64,000 nt of DNA from Anaerotruncus sp. MC2020 (GCA_000701945.1 KL370840.1:310001-374000); one strand, 5' to 3'; counted from the stretch's first letter, positions 1-8,900 are shown. Made by a program: numbers and translations. Notes: a model not told the origin generated them from the letters alone.

Positions 1-1182
1 CACGCTGCCCTTGACCGTATCGCGGAACTCGTCCGAGAACACCGCATATTCAGGCAGCTTGCGGATATTGTGCTTCATCGCGCGGAGAGAGTCATCGAGA
101 GGGCAGCCTCCGCCTGTCCAGCCCTCGCCGTAGAGGATGATATCGGGATTTATGCGGCGGAGCTTCTCGGCTGCACGATTGAGGGTCTCGATGTCGAGGA
201 GTCCCATGAGGTCGAAGCGGAAGCCGTCGAGCTTGTAGGTCTCGGCGAGGAAGCAGAGGCTGTCAATGATATATTTGCGAGCCATTTTACGCTCAGAGGC
301 AAACTCGTTGCCGCAGCCCGAGCCGTTGGAGTAGTTCCCCTCCCACAGTCTGTAGTAATAGTATGGGAATGTCTTGCTGAACGCCGAATTTTCAGTATTA
401 TACGTGTGGTTGTACACAACGTCCATTATGACGCCGATTCCTCTTTTGTGGCACGCCATGACGAGCTGACGGAACTCGCGCACCCTGACCTCGCCGTCGA
501 ACGGGTCGGAGCTGTACGAGCCCTCGAGGACATTGTAATTGAGCGGGTCGTAGCCCCAGTTGAACTGCGGCAGACTGCTGCTCTCGTCCACAGTCGCGAA
601 GTCGAAAACAGGCAGGAGATGAATGTGCGTCACACCGAGCGATTCGATGTAATCAAGACCTATCTCGTCGCCCATATCGTTGGTGACACCCGACTCCGTG
701 AAAGCAAGGAATTTGCCTCTGTTACGGAAGTGTCCGCTCCTGTCTATCGAGAAGTCGCGAACATGGAGCTCATAAATTATAGCGTCCGTGTATTTTTCGA
801 GCGCAACAGGCGTGTCGAGCTGCCAGCCGTCGGGCTCAGCTCCCGAGAGGTCGAGCACCATTCCCCTTTTGCCGTTCACACCTGCCGTCACAGCGTAGAT
901 GTCGATAGTCTCAAACTCCTCGCCGTCGATGTGGACTTCGTAGGTGTAGTACACGCCGTCGAGGTCATCGCAGACAATGGTCGACCAAACGCCGTCCCTG
1001 CACTTCATGCTTACGACCGCTATAGGAGAGCTGTCCTCGCCGTCGGGATAAAGTCTTACCTTGACCTTGTCAGCGCACGGAGACCATACCCTGAATTCTG
1101 TCTGGTGACGGGAGTAGATAGCTCCGAGCCTGCCTCCGTAGTAGTATTTGTCATCAATTTCGTCATAGTTCCTGATTGTCAA
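1..1182 (-). CDS. pulA: Type I pullulanase (GH13), 3'-truncated by window edge
   Basis: Debranching enzyme that cleaves alpha-1,6 bonds in pullulan, starch and glycogen. The 394 visible codons begin with a TTG at 1182-1180, preceded by a GAGGTG ribosome-binding site about 8 nt upstream; no in-frame ATG fits. The N-terminal part resembles a CBM48-like domain (FRVWSPCADKVKV). The type I pullulanase signature NWGYDP lies near residue 206, followed by GH13 region I (DVVYNHTYN), region II with the nucleophile Asp (DGFRFDLMG, near 318) and region III with the acid/base Glu (YGEGW, near 351). Region IV and the C-terminal domain are outside the window. There is no signal peptide, so it is probably cytoplasmic. 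The AraC-type regulator immediately upstream on the same strand is a plausible controller. Confidence 0.93.
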   Translation of the reverse strand, partial: MTIRNYDEIDDKYYYGGRLGAIYSRHQTEFRVWSPCADKVKVRLYPDGEDSSPIAVVSMKCRDGVWSTIVCDDLDGVYYTYEVHIDGEEFETIDIYAVTAGVNGKRGMVLDLSGAEPDGWQLDTPVALEKYTDAIIYELHVRDFSIDRSGHFRNRGKFLAFTESGVTNDMGDEIGLDYIESLGVTHIHLLPVFDFATVDESSSLPQFNWGYDPLNYNVLEGSYSSDPFDGEVRVREFRQLVMACHKRGIGVIMDVVYNHTYNTENSAFSKTFPYYYYRLWEGNYSNGSGCGNEFASERKMARKYIIDSLCFLAETYKLDGFRFDLMGLLDIETLNRAAEKLRRINPDIILYGEGWTGGGCPLDDSLRAMKHNIRKLPEYAVFSDEFRDTVKGSV

Positions 1183-1221
1183 AGAAATTCACCTCAAAAG
1201 TATTCTGATTCACCAATAAAC

Positions 1222-1971
1222 TCAAAGCTCGGATATATTGTCCGAGTAGTACATACTGCGGTACTGTCCAGGAGTCATACCCGTTATCTTGCGGAAAGTG
1301 GACGTAAACGCGCTCTGCGAGGAAAAGCCCAGCGAGAGCGATATGTCCGAGAGCGCGAAAGACGAGTATTTCAGCATATTTCCAGCAGTTTTTATCTTTG
1401 CACGGATAATGTAGTCCTTGAGCGTCACGCCTGTCTCTTTCGCGAATAGCCGCGACATGGAGCTCGGGTGCAGTCCCTCCCTCTCCGCGAGCATTTCAAG
1501 CGTGAGGCTCTCGTGTAGGTGGTCGTAGATGTAGTCTATCGTGCGTCTCACGTGAACAGATATCGCGCCTGTTTTCTGAGTCTCGCGCATACGCTGGGCG
1601 AAGTCCACCTGCATTTCTCCGAGCAGGTCGAGTACCTCGTCGGGGTCGGTACACTTGTCTGCCTTACGTATATAAATATCGCTCAGAGTGTACGCTACGT
1701 TGTGCTCGAGTCCGCCATCAACGCAGATACGTGCAACTATAGCGGCACACACCACAAGATGATATATATTGTTGCGGAGCGGGTCGTCCGAGAGCTGACC
1801 CTTTCCCTTATTGAAATCGAGGCGGGCACGTGCGTAGTTTTCCTTTACGCGCGAGACATCTCCGTCTCTTATGGCATAGTATTTTTCAAATTCGCTGTGT
1901 ATATCCGTTCGGGTGAAATCGTTTTCCTTTTGGATAAAAAGCCTGTAGTTAAGGTCGCGGTTGGTATTCAA
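1222..1971 (-). CDS. AraC family transcriptional regulator
   Basis: DNA-binding regulator of 249 residues. The C-terminal ~100 residues hold the two helix-turn-helix motifs of the AraC/XylS family: LEMLAEREGLHPSSMSRLF, then LSDISLSLGFSSQSAFTSTF followed by the family signature GMTPGQYR. The N-terminal ~140 residues are mostly helical and look like the ligand or dimerisation region of YesN-like regulators rather than a cupin. I chose the TTG at 1971 because the AGAGG ribosome-binding site lies 8 nt upstream of it; the GTG at 1980 falls inside that site. It sits upstream of the pullulanase gene on the same strand with a gap of about 40 nt, so alpha-glucan control is likely but inferred. Confidence 0.9.
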   Translation of the reverse strand: MNTNRDLNYRLFIQKENDFTRTDIHSEFEKYYAIRDGDVSRVKENYARARLDFNKGKGQLSDDPLRNNIYHLVVCAAIVARICVDGGLEHNVAYTLSDIYIRKADKCTDPDEVLDLLGEMQVDFAQRMRETQKTGAISVHVRRTIDYIYDHLHESLTLEMLAEREGLHPSSMSRLFAKETGVTLKDYIIRAKIKTAGNMLKYSSFALSDISLSLGFSSQSAFTSTFRKITGMTPGQYRSMYYSDNISEL

Positions 1972-2132
1972 AGCCTGCACCTCTTTCCGTCGTGATATTT
2001 TTCAAACACACAATGGATATTGTACCACAAATTTATAAAAAATGCAATAGTTCTGATATAAATCTTAGTATATAAATGTTATAATAGCTTCAGAGAACGA
2101 AACACAGGCATAGACGGAAACGGAGGTACATC

Positions 2133-3512
2133 ATGGCTAAAACTTCTGACCTCACACAGGGAAAGGTAAGCAAGCTCATACTTGCGTTCTTTTTCCCGAT
2201 GCTTTTCACAAATATGCTCCAGCAGGTGTATTCGCTCGCGGATACAGCCATAGTCGGCAAGGGGATAAGCGACAACGCTCTCGGTGCAGTCGGAAATATG
2301 GGCTCGCTGTTCTTCCTGATAGTCGGCTTCTCAATGGGACTTTCCAACGGCTTCTGCGTACTTATCGCGCAGGCGTTCGGAGCCAAGGACTACGACAAAA
2401 TGCGCCGTACTACAGCCTCGGCAGTAAAACTGGCGGGAGCTATAGCTGTCCTGCTGACGATATTCAGCATTGTTTTCCTCAGGACGGCACTTCGCCTGCT
2501 CCAGACATCAGACCTGATAATCCACGACAGCCTCAAATACGGCTACATCGTCTTCGGCGGACTCGTTACCGCTATCGCCTACAACCTCTGCGCGGGCATA
2601 CTCCGTGCGCTCGGCGACAGCAGAACGCCGTTCACGGCGATAATCGTCTCGACGGTGCTCAATATCACACTCGATTCATTCTTCATCTTTGTCCTGAAAA
2701 CAGGCGTTGAGGGAGCGGCTATCGCGACCGTTGCGGCTCAGATAGTTTCCGCGACGATATGCTTCGTCAAGCTCAGCAAAATAGAAGTTATAAAGCTCTC
2801 AAAGGCTGACTTCGCATTCGATATCAGGCTCGACCTCGAGCTGCTCAAAAACGGCGTACCTATGGCGCTGATGAACTCCATCACTGCTGTCGGCTGCATG
2901 GTAGTACAGGGCTTCGTCAACGGCCTCGGAGTTGCGTGCACCTCCGCGTACTCGGCGTGCAGCAAGTTCATCAACATCTTCATGTCCCCAGCTGTTACAG
3001 CGGGATTCTCGATGTCCTCGTTCACGAGCCAGAACTACGGCGCAAAAAAATACGACCGTATCAAGGACGGCACAAAGGTCTGCCTTGCTATCGCGTTCGT
3101 AGGATACGTTATATTCGGCTCTGCAATGGTATTCTTCCCGCGTCAGCTCGCATCTCTCATGCTCAGCGGCGAGGATCAGATATCACTCGCGGCACAGTTC
3201 CTGCCTATCACGGGAGTTATGCTTTTCGCAGTCGACTTCCTGTTCATATTCCGCAACGGCGTACAGGCAATGGGCTCGCCGTTCATACCGATGTGCTCGG
3301 GCATACTTGAAATGGTCATCCGTGTCGCAGTCATCGCTTTCTTCATCGGCGGACTCGGCTTCAGAGCCACAGCATTCGCGGAGATACTCGCGTGGACAGG
3401 CGCTCTGCTGATGAACGCCTCCGCATTCATATATATGCTCTCGCACAAGCTCACGGAGCAGAAAGTCTGTAATGTTCCGCAGAGAGCACAGGTAACAGCG
3501 ACAGCTAACTAA
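2133..3512 (+). CDS. MATE family multidrug/Na+ efflux transporter
   Basis: Integral membrane antiporter of 459 residues, the usual length for the MATE family, with about 12 hydrophobic segments across its length. The N-terminus (LTQGKVSKLILAFFFPMLF, then LQQVYSLADTAIVGK) is the characteristic MATE opening, and SYNLCAGILRALGDS-like residues near 150-160 match the first-repeat signature (AYNLCAGILRALGDSRTP). The substrate cannot be read from the sequence. A good ribosome-binding site (GGAGGT) precedes the ATG by 5 nt. Transcription runs from a TATAAT-like box about 50 nt upstream and ends at the strong hairpin at 3548. It is divergent from the AraC gene. Confidence 0.94.
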   Translation: MAKTSDLTQGKVSKLILAFFFPMLFTNMLQQVYSLADTAIVGKGISDNALGAVGNMGSLFFLIVGFSMGLSNGFCVLIAQAFGAKDYDKMRRTTASAVKLAGAIAVLLTIFSIVFLRTALRLLQTSDLIIHDSLKYGYIVFGGLVTAIAYNLCAGILRALGDSRTPFTAIIVSTVLNITLDSFFIFVLKTGVEGAAIATVAAQIVSATICFVKLSKIEVIKLSKADFAFDIRLDLELLKNGVPMALMNSITAVGCMVVQGFVNGLGVACTSAYSACSKFINIFMSPAVTAGFSMSSFTSQNYGAKKYDRIKDGTKVCLAIAFVGYVIFGSAMVFFPRQLASLMLSGEDQISLAAQFLPITGVMLFAVDFLFIFRNGVQAMGSPFIPMCSGILEMVIRVAVIAFFIGGLGFRATAFAEILAWTGALLMNASAFIYMLSHKLTEQKVCNVPQRAQVTATAN

Positions 3513-3547
3513 TGCTTTGTTCTTACTCCTTACATACCTAACTTAGG

Positions 3548-3586
3548 AAAACCGCCCCAAGAATAGCCTTGGGGCGGTTTTTCCGC
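3548..3586. terminator. Bidirectional rho-independent terminator
   Basis: A 14-bp perfect stem (AAAACCGCCCCAAG with CTTGGGGCGGTTTT) around a 6-nt loop. T-runs follow on both strands because the stem ends in A/T. It separates the convergent MATE gene and the anti-sigma-like gene. Confidence 0.9.
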
Positions 3587-3592
3587 ATATTG

Positions 3593-5659
3593 TCAGTTGA
3601 AGTATTTGAATTCCGTGCGGTAGAGATTCGCCTCCTGCTCGGAGGTCAGCTCGGGTACCTCAAAGCCTTCTCTGTCGTATACTACATTGCTTATGGAGAA
3701 TCTTGTTGTCACCCTGTCTCCGTCATCATAGCCATATGATGTTACCTCGTAAAAGCGCGGTGTACCATAGGAGTCAACGTCGAGCTTATACCTCCGACCG
3801 TGAGTGCCGTCGTAGCTGATATCGAAATCGAAGCTGTAGACGTCGCCGTTGACAGTGAGGGAGCTCGTCTTGCTGTGGACATTATAGGTGCTGAGTTCAA
3901 AGAACACGGTGTCGCTGATTGCCTCAATATCAAAAAACGAATTTTCACCGCCTGTGGCTTCGTTCCTAGCGCCGGACAATACCCACGCGTTCTTGTCGCC
4001 TCTGCGGGCGTATTCGAGCTTGCACCCCTTGAAGTAGGAATTGGCATCGAAGTCATCAAGTGTGATGTTCTCGGCTTCGTAGGTCTTGCTGACGAGAATA
4101 TGTCCCCTGCCGTTGGGAGCCGGCTTGTCTATCGAGTCGTTTTCATACTCAAAGAACGACTCGTAGTCGCCATCGAGCGAGCTGTAGGTGTTCTCGGGCA
4201 TTGTGAGCATATACTTCGCGAGCGTGAAATCATCGCTCTTTAAGCTTGACTCGAAAATGTTGATTATCTGCGAATATGCGCCCATATCCTTGGTTCGGCA
4301 TACAAGACCGATATGCGGATCATAGACAACGCCGTCCACTCCGAACTCTATATCCCTGTTGATGTGGTAGGAATCGTAGAACGGTACGCAGGGCTCGTAA
4401 TCCTCAGCTTTTTCCCATTCCATATTCTCGACGAGGGCGAGTATCTGCTCCTTCGCGTCGCCGACGAGCGGGAAGTCTATACGTCGCGCTGTGATATACT
4501 CGGGCGGTTGGTATCTAACCTCAACATCATCGTTCATGGCGTGTATCTGCTGATATAGTGACTTGCTGAAATCCTCGACCGAGTACATTGTTACCGACTT
4601 ATCATCGACCTTATTCTCGGTCGTCTCCTCCTCGACGTCCTCACCTGTAATGATATCATAAATACCTTGGCTAAGTCCCTTGGGTATCGTGTAGTCGAAG
4701 AAAAACTCCGAGCCTGCCGCGGGGTCAGCGTATGCAATATCGACACGCTCATTGCCTATGCGTATCTCATATGTGAAGTCCGCAACATCGAGTCTTATCC
4801 AATCGGATTCTTTAAGTATATCCTCGCCGTCGCAAACAAGCATATTATCGTTGTATGTTATCTCATTGCGGTAGCTGTTGAAAAGCTCATATATCGCTCT
4901 CTTCTTCTGTGCCGACAGCTTTATAGGGTCATCACTGCCTATGAGGGCATCAACATTCGTTTCCGTGAGGTCGGTATAGATGAGGTATTTGGCAACTCTG
5001 ACAAAGGCTCCCCAGTAGACATGAGGTTCCCTATACCAGCTTTCACTGTCCTGATCATCATAGCTGAAAATCACAGAACCATCCTCATAGCCGTTATCAT
5101 AAGCTGTCAGCGTGTAAGGTCTTTCTCCGCCGCTAAAGTGAAGCTCTATTGAGTTTGAAAAGTTATATGTCATGTCGGACGTAGTATTGCTCTCGCCGAA
5201 TTCGTATTCCGAATTCAGATATTCCGTTATTTCAGATACACAGGAATTAGGAAGCCTCTGTACCTCCATGATAGCTTCGCCCTTATTGTTGGTGAGGTAC
5301 AGGCTCATTTCAGTAAAATCGCCAAACTGCGTATTATAAACAACATCAGTCGGTTCTTCGGTGAACGGCTCGATAGTTGTCTGCGTTGTCTCCGAGGACT
5401 CGAACGGCGCATCCTCCATATTCTGGAAGTAGTGGTACGCTCCCGCACCTGAGCCGCCGATGAGTACGACTGCCGCCGCTGCGACTGCAATGGATTTGAA
5501 CCAGCTTCGCTTGGGCGCTATCTCCACGGAGCTGACGCTGTCCTCGTATCCCTCGGGGATAAGGTGCTCATCACCCGCGAGCTGATTTTCCATTTTCTCC
5601 TTGAACTCCTCGCTGCAATGAATGCCGTCAAGAGCCTTCTTATAGTCTTCTTTCCTCAT
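3593..5659 (-). CDS. Large membrane-anchored protein, presumed anti-sigma factor
   Basis: A 688-residue protein with a short cytoplasmic N-terminus (about 1-52), one transmembrane helix (about 53-75, WFKSIAVAAAAVVLIGGSGAGA) and a large presumed extracellular part. The start overlaps the stop of the ECF sigma gene by 4 nt (ATGA), the usual layout for a sigma/anti-sigma pair, and the N-terminus is acidic and helical. I see no zinc-type HxxxCxxC anti-sigma motif. The extracellular part of about 600 residues has a Thr/Glu-rich linker (about 85-105) and then no domain I recognise. It lacks a dockerin or an obvious carbohydrate-binding fold. The anti-sigma role is inferred from gene order and topology. 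The extracellular part may be the signal sensor. Confidence 0.6.
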   Translation of the reverse strand: MRKEDYKKALDGIHCSEEFKEKMENQLAGDEHLIPEGYEDSVSSVEIAPKRSWFKSIAVAAAAVVLIGGSGAGAYHYFQNMEDAPFESSETTQTTIEPFTEEPTDVVYNTQFGDFTEMSLYLTNNKGEAIMEVQRLPNSCVSEITEYLNSEYEFGESNTTSDMTYNFSNSIELHFSGGERPYTLTAYDNGYEDGSVIFSYDDQDSESWYREPHVYWGAFVRVAKYLIYTDLTETNVDALIGSDDPIKLSAQKKRAIYELFNSYRNEITYNDNMLVCDGEDILKESDWIRLDVADFTYEIRIGNERVDIAYADPAAGSEFFFDYTIPKGLSQGIYDIITGEDVEEETTENKVDDKSVTMYSVEDFSKSLYQQIHAMNDDVEVRYQPPEYITARRIDFPLVGDAKEQILALVENMEWEKAEDYEPCVPFYDSYHINRDIEFGVDGVVYDPHIGLVCRTKDMGAYSQIINIFESSLKSDDFTLAKYMLTMPENTYSSLDGDYESFFEYENDSIDKPAPNGRGHILVSKTYEAENITLDDFDANSYFKGCKLEYARRGDKNAWVLSGARNEATGGENSFFDIEAISDTVFFELSTYNVHSKTSSLTVNGDVYSFDFDISYDGTHGRRYKLDVDSYGTPRFYEVTSYGYDDGDRVTTRFSISNVVYDREGFEVPELTSEQEANLYRTEFKYFN

Positions 5660-6147
5660 AATGCTCCCTCCTTTTCGAGCTCGAGCTTCAGCTTTTCCCT
5701 GCCTCGGCGCAGGAGCGATGAAACCGTGTTCTCGCTCTTGCCCTGAATCTCGGCTATCTCGCGTGTGTTATAACCCTCGTAGTAGTAGAGATATATCACA
5801 GACGCGTACTTTTCGGGCAGAGCGCGTATCTCCGCGAGTATCGAGCTGTTTTCTGTCATCATCTCGTATGTCGCAGACGTAACGTCCTCGGTCTCGAGTG
5901 AGCCCGTGCGGCTGATGCGAAAGCTCCTTTTCAGATTCTTGCACTTGTTTACCGTTACCCTGAGCAGCCATGCCTTGAGGTGCTCGTCATCGGCAAAGCT
6001 CTGAGGCTTTGCGTGAAGCAACAGGAAAATATCCTGCGTGATGTCCTCAGACTCGGCGTAGTTTCCGCAGCAGGCATATGCGGCGCGCAGTACTGTATCG
6101 CCGAATTTTCGGAATGCGTACAGCGCTTGGTTGATGTCGGTCGTCAT
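5656..6147 (-). CDS. ECF-type RNA polymerase sigma factor
   Basis: A 163-residue extracytoplasmic-function sigma factor. Region 2 spans about residues 10-75 and includes the -10-recognition segment (ESEDITQDIFLLLH) and AWLLRVTVNKCKN. Region 4 spans about 105-158, with ALPEKYASVIYLYYYEGYN and the helix-turn-helix TREIAEIQGKSENTVSSLL. A GGAGGCGGGAG ribosome-binding site precedes the ATG. It is translationally coupled to the membrane protein downstream, which is the likely anti-sigma factor. ECF factors of this kind often regulate their own operon and envelope or carbohydrate-sensing functions. The target genes cannot be read from this window. Confidence 0.93.
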   Translation of the reverse strand: MTTDINQALYAFRKFGDTVLRAAYACCGNYAESEDITQDIFLLLHAKPQSFADDEHLKAWLLRVTVNKCKNLKRSFRISRTGSLETEDVTSATYEMMTENSSILAEIRALPEKYASVIYLYYYEGYNTREIAEIQGKSENTVSSLLRRGREKLKLELEKEGAL

Positions 6148-6247
6148 CTGCTCCCGCCTCCTTTCATATATAACACACTTGGAGAGAGCGTTTCCGTGCG
6201 TTATGAAAAAATTTTTTTGATTATTCTACGGATTGAATAATATACCG

Positions 6248-6276
6248 AAAAAAGCGGCTCAGAAAAACTGAACCGC
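6248..6276 (-). terminator. Rho-independent terminator downstream of ssrA
   Basis: On the minus strand a 9-bp stem (GCGGTTCAG with CTGAGCCGC) and a TTTTT loop are followed by six T residues. It lies between the tmRNA 3' end and the ECF sigma gene. A second stem nearer the tmRNA end (GCGCCTCAC with GTGGGGCGC, about 6342-6370) may help in 3' processing. Confidence 0.85.
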
Positions 6277-6392
6277 GAACTGCGTGCGCCCGCTTTTAGG
6301 GTCCATCCTGTTCTGAACAAGGTATGAAACGCGGGAAACAATTTGCGCCCCACATAAAGTGAGGCGCGAATCTGCGAGCGCCCGCTCGGCGC

Positions 6393-6762
6393 TGGTGGAG
6401 GCGAGGGGAATTGAACCCCTGTCCGAAAATCTATCCATGCAACTTTCTACGAGCGTATCCTACCTATTATAATTCCCCTGCCGTACCGCCGATAGTCGGG
6501 CTGTATGGCAGAGTAGTCCGTATACATCGCGCGGACACGGACACTTCCGTGCGACGTTCACCGCTCATCAATGCCCAAGCGAGAGCCGCGGTACTCTCCC
6601 GGTGGACAGTAGCTGACTTAAGCAGCTACCAGTTCGCTATTTCTAGAAACTGTAATGTTATTTCTTGCGTTTATATTTAAACGTGGCGACGGTTATGGAG
6701 CTCACGCCGTACTCCGCTCGCTTATCACACTTCAGGACCCCCGTCGAAACCTTTACGCCCCC
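6393..6762 (-). ncRNA. ssrA: Transfer-messenger RNA (tmRNA)
   Basis: A 370-nt tmRNA that rescues stalled ribosomes and tags the nascent peptide. The 5' end GGGGGCG pairs completely with CGCCTCC just before the encoded 3' CCA, forming the alanyl-tRNA-like acceptor stem. The T-arm GGGTTCAATTCCC and the 5' GGTTTCGACGGGGGTCC block are typical. The tag frame opens with a GCA resume codon at 6668-6666 and stops with TAA at 6620-6618, giving the tag ARNNITVSRNSELVAA. The tag is 16 residues long and ends in the protease-recognised LVAA. A SigA promoter lies upstream at 6795-6823. The predicted transcript start is about 25 nt before the mature 5' end, so 5' trimming by RNase P is expected. Confidence 0.97.
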
Positions 6763-6794
6763 ATATGTGTGCAGCTTTAAAAAGTTTACAATTA

Positions 6795-6823
6795 ATTATA
6801 TACCAAAGCGAAAGATTTGTCAA
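6795..6823 (-). promoter_or_regulatory. SigA-type promoter of ssrA
   Basis: Minus-strand TTGACA (6823-6818) and TATAAT (6800-6795) with a 17-nt spacer, both perfect consensus, consistent with a highly expressed stable RNA. Confidence 0.9.
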
Positions 6824-6926
6824 CGGGTCAGAACGTGAAAAACTTGTCAATCCACCGCAAAGCCTGTAGAATCGGGAAACGGCGTAATATCGGCGCTGAT
6901 ACTGACCGATAGTCACAAAAAATACT

Positions 6927-6955
6927 TTGACAAGTGTATTAAATTGTTGTATAAT
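6927..6955 (+). promoter_or_regulatory. SigA-type promoter of the Cys-rich membrane protein gene
   Basis: TTGACA at 6927-6932 and TATAAT at 6950-6955 with a 17-nt spacer. It is divergent from the ssrA promoter, with about 100 nt between the two -35 boxes. Confidence 0.88.
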
Positions 6956-6991
6956 GTTATATGGTGAGTAAATATGTCAGGAGGTGCGGAA

Positions 6992-7744
6992 ATGAAGTAT
7001 TTCAAGACATGGAAGATGAAAATATACTTCGTCAAATTCGCATTTCGCCTCGCTGCCGTTATCATAATGATATACCTCTACCTCCGTGATAAGGAGGCGT
7101 TCTACGAGTTCACGATAACTCCCGTAAAACGCGGCTTCAACTTCATGCATCTGATGTGGCTCGTGTTCATGGGACTTATGTCACTGCATATCGTACCGCC
7201 GAGGTTCATGACTATGGGCGCAGGCAAAAAGAGAAAAGTAAATTACGTCCCTGTAGAGGGCTATTCGGAACTCGAACTGCTCAAATTCGTTCAGAACGAG
7301 AACAAGAAGGCGTGGCGCTCGATGCTCGCGTGGCTGGGACTCAACTCCATATTCGCCGTGCTGTTCTTCACGGGTGTCATCGGCAAGCCCGAGCTTGTGC
7401 TGCTGACTTGCATATACTTCCTGTGCGACTACATATGCATACTGCTGTTCTGTCCGTTCCAGACGTTCGGACAAAAGGACAAATGCTGCGTTAACTGCCG
7501 CATCTACGACTGGGGACATTTCTTCATGTTCACGCCCTGCCTGTTCCTGAACACTTTCTTCGGCTGGACGCTCTTCCTCATGGGTACCGCAGTCATCATA
7601 ACTTGGGAGTTCGCATGGACGCTCCACCCCGAGCGCTTCTGGGAGGGCTCGAATCAGGTGCTGAAATGTGCAAACTGCAAAGACCAGACCTGCACTGTCA
7701 AGCGCAGGAACACAAGAGCGATACTCTCCCTCCTCAAAAAGTAA
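6992..7744 (+). CDS. Integral membrane protein with paired Cys motifs, unknown function
   Basis: I do not recognise this 250-residue family. The ATG at 6992 has a perfect AGGAGG site 7 nt upstream, so I prefer it to an in-frame ATG at 6974. Hydrophobic segments lie near residues 15-32, 50-65, 110-130, 135-155 and 175-205. After the fourth segment comes a conserved-looking cysteine cluster, QKDKCCVNCRIYDWGH, and near the C-terminus CANCKDQTC. Together these give a pattern such as CCxxC plus CxxCxxxxC that could bind a metal or an Fe-S cluster on one membrane face. It is a single-gene unit with its own promoter and terminator, so neighbours do not indicate a role. Confidence 0.75.
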   Translation: MKYFKTWKMKIYFVKFAFRLAAVIIMIYLYLRDKEAFYEFTITPVKRGFNFMHLMWLVFMGLMSLHIVPPRFMTMGAGKKRKVNYVPVEGYSELELLKFVQNENKKAWRSMLAWLGLNSIFAVLFFTGVIGKPELVLLTCIYFLCDYICILLFCPFQTFGQKDKCCVNCRIYDWGHFFMFTPCLFLNTFFGWTLFLMGTAVIITWEFAWTLHPERFWEGSNQVLKCANCKDQTCTVKRRNTRAILSLLKK

Positions 7745-7751
7745 AAGCAAG

Positions 7752-7777
7752 GACCTCCGATATCGGAGGTCTTTTTT
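7752..7777 (+). terminator. Rho-independent terminator
   Basis: A 10-bp self-complementary stem (GACCTCCGAT/ATCGGAGGTC) directly followed by six T residues. It ends the membrane protein transcript. Confidence 0.9.
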
Positions 7778-7786
7778 ATTTAACGA

Positions 7787-7815
7787 TTGAATTTTTTGTT
7801 GGATAGTGTTATAAT
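7787..7815 (+). promoter_or_regulatory. Promoter of the diguanylate cyclase gene
   Basis: TTGAAT at 7787-7792 and TATAAT at 7810-7815 with a 17-nt spacer. Confidence 0.75.
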
Positions 7816-7848
7816 AAAAGTGACATCTTGGAAATGGAGGTCGACACA

Positions 7849-8877
7849 ATGGAATTATCTGCTGTAAGAAAAGTTTCTGTGGTGGTCAACACAGTTATAC
7901 TCCTCCTTGTTTTTGGTCTTGCGGCTTTTTTTGCAATTATAAAAGTACCGTTTCTCGTTGCTTTCAGTGTTCCGACTGCGTGTATATATCTTGTGGGATA
8001 TTTTCTGATACACAAGGATAAGCTTGACATTTACGTCTGGATGATATACTGCTGGCTGACGCTGTATATGGGAGTGACGACGCTATGTCTCGGCTACGGA
8101 TACGGATTCCACCTGTACTGCTTCTCGATGATACCTATCATGTTCGTCACTGAATACATAGCCTACAAGCTCGAGCGCCGAAGCATGAGGGCACTTCCTG
8201 TGAGCATAGTCATCGCCGTATTCTACATACTCTGCACAGGCTATGTTTCGTACTTTGGTCCCGTATATGAGCGTGACCAGAAATATGCCGCATTATTCTG
8301 GATATTCAACGCCCTGACAGTGTTCGGATTCCTGATATACTACACCTACTACATCGTACAGGCTGTCATCGTTTCCGAGGGCAAGCTCAAGGAGGCTGCT
8401 TTCATCGACAAGCTGACGGGACTTTACAATCGCCACTATATGTTCGACAGGCTTGTAGCTCTGACGAATGAAAACAGCGGCAATGTGCTTGCAATGACGG
8501 ATATTGACAACTTCAAGCACATCAACGACACCTACGGACACAACGCAGGCGACATGGTATTGCAGGCGGTATCCGAGCGTATGCGCACGGTCTGCACGGA
8601 CTGCGTGATTGCCCGCTGGGGCGGCGAGGAGTTCCTCATCGTCTCGAAGCTGCCCGTCGAAAAAGCCTGTGCTATGCTCGAGGAGCTTCGTCAGTGCGTC
8701 GAGAGCTCGCCTGTCAGCTGTGAAGGTACAGATATCAGCGTCACACTGACTATCGGTGCTGCTGAGCACGCTGACGGTCAGGACGCTGACGAATGGGTAA
8801 AGGTCGCTGACAGCCGCCTGTACTACGGCAAGAATCATGGCAAGAACCAAGTCGTGGCGGAAGACTATGACGGTTGA
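7849..8877 (+). CDS. Membrane-bound diguanylate cyclase (GGDEF)
   Basis: Predicted to make the second messenger cyclic di-GMP from two GTP. The 342-residue protein has about six membrane-spanning segments in residues 10-185 and a GGDEF domain from about 190 to the end. The domain contains DKLTGLYNRHYM, the metal-site Asp in MTDIDNFKHINDTYGH and the intact active-site motif GGEEF in ARWGGEEFLIVS. The RxxD inhibitory site normally found five residues before GGEEF is absent, so product feedback is probably lacking. The start is the ATG at 7849, with GGAGG 8 nt upstream; a TTG at 7828 is in frame but lacks a site. The following gene begins 24 nt later and is probably co-transcribed. Confidence 0.93.
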   Translation: MELSAVRKVSVVVNTVILLLVFGLAAFFAIIKVPFLVAFSVPTACIYLVGYFLIHKDKLDIYVWMIYCWLTLYMGVTTLCLGYGYGFHLYCFSMIPIMFVTEYIAYKLERRSMRALPVSIVIAVFYILCTGYVSYFGPVYERDQKYAALFWIFNALTVFGFLIYYTYYIVQAVIVSEGKLKEAAFIDKLTGLYNRHYMFDRLVALTNENSGNVLAMTDIDNFKHINDTYGHNAGDMVLQAVSERMRTVCTDCVIARWGGEEFLIVSKLPVEKACAMLEELRQCVESSPVSCEGTDISVTLTIGAAEHADGQDADEWVKVADSRLYYGKNHGKNQVVAEDYDG

Positions 8878-8900
8878 GCCGCTGACCTCGGAGGTGTGAA

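Noticed and set aside
70-1449. 459-codon open frame on the plus strand
   Set aside because: It lies antisense to the pullulanase and AraC genes, which have clear motifs and start signals. The translated sequence is low-complexity shadow coding.
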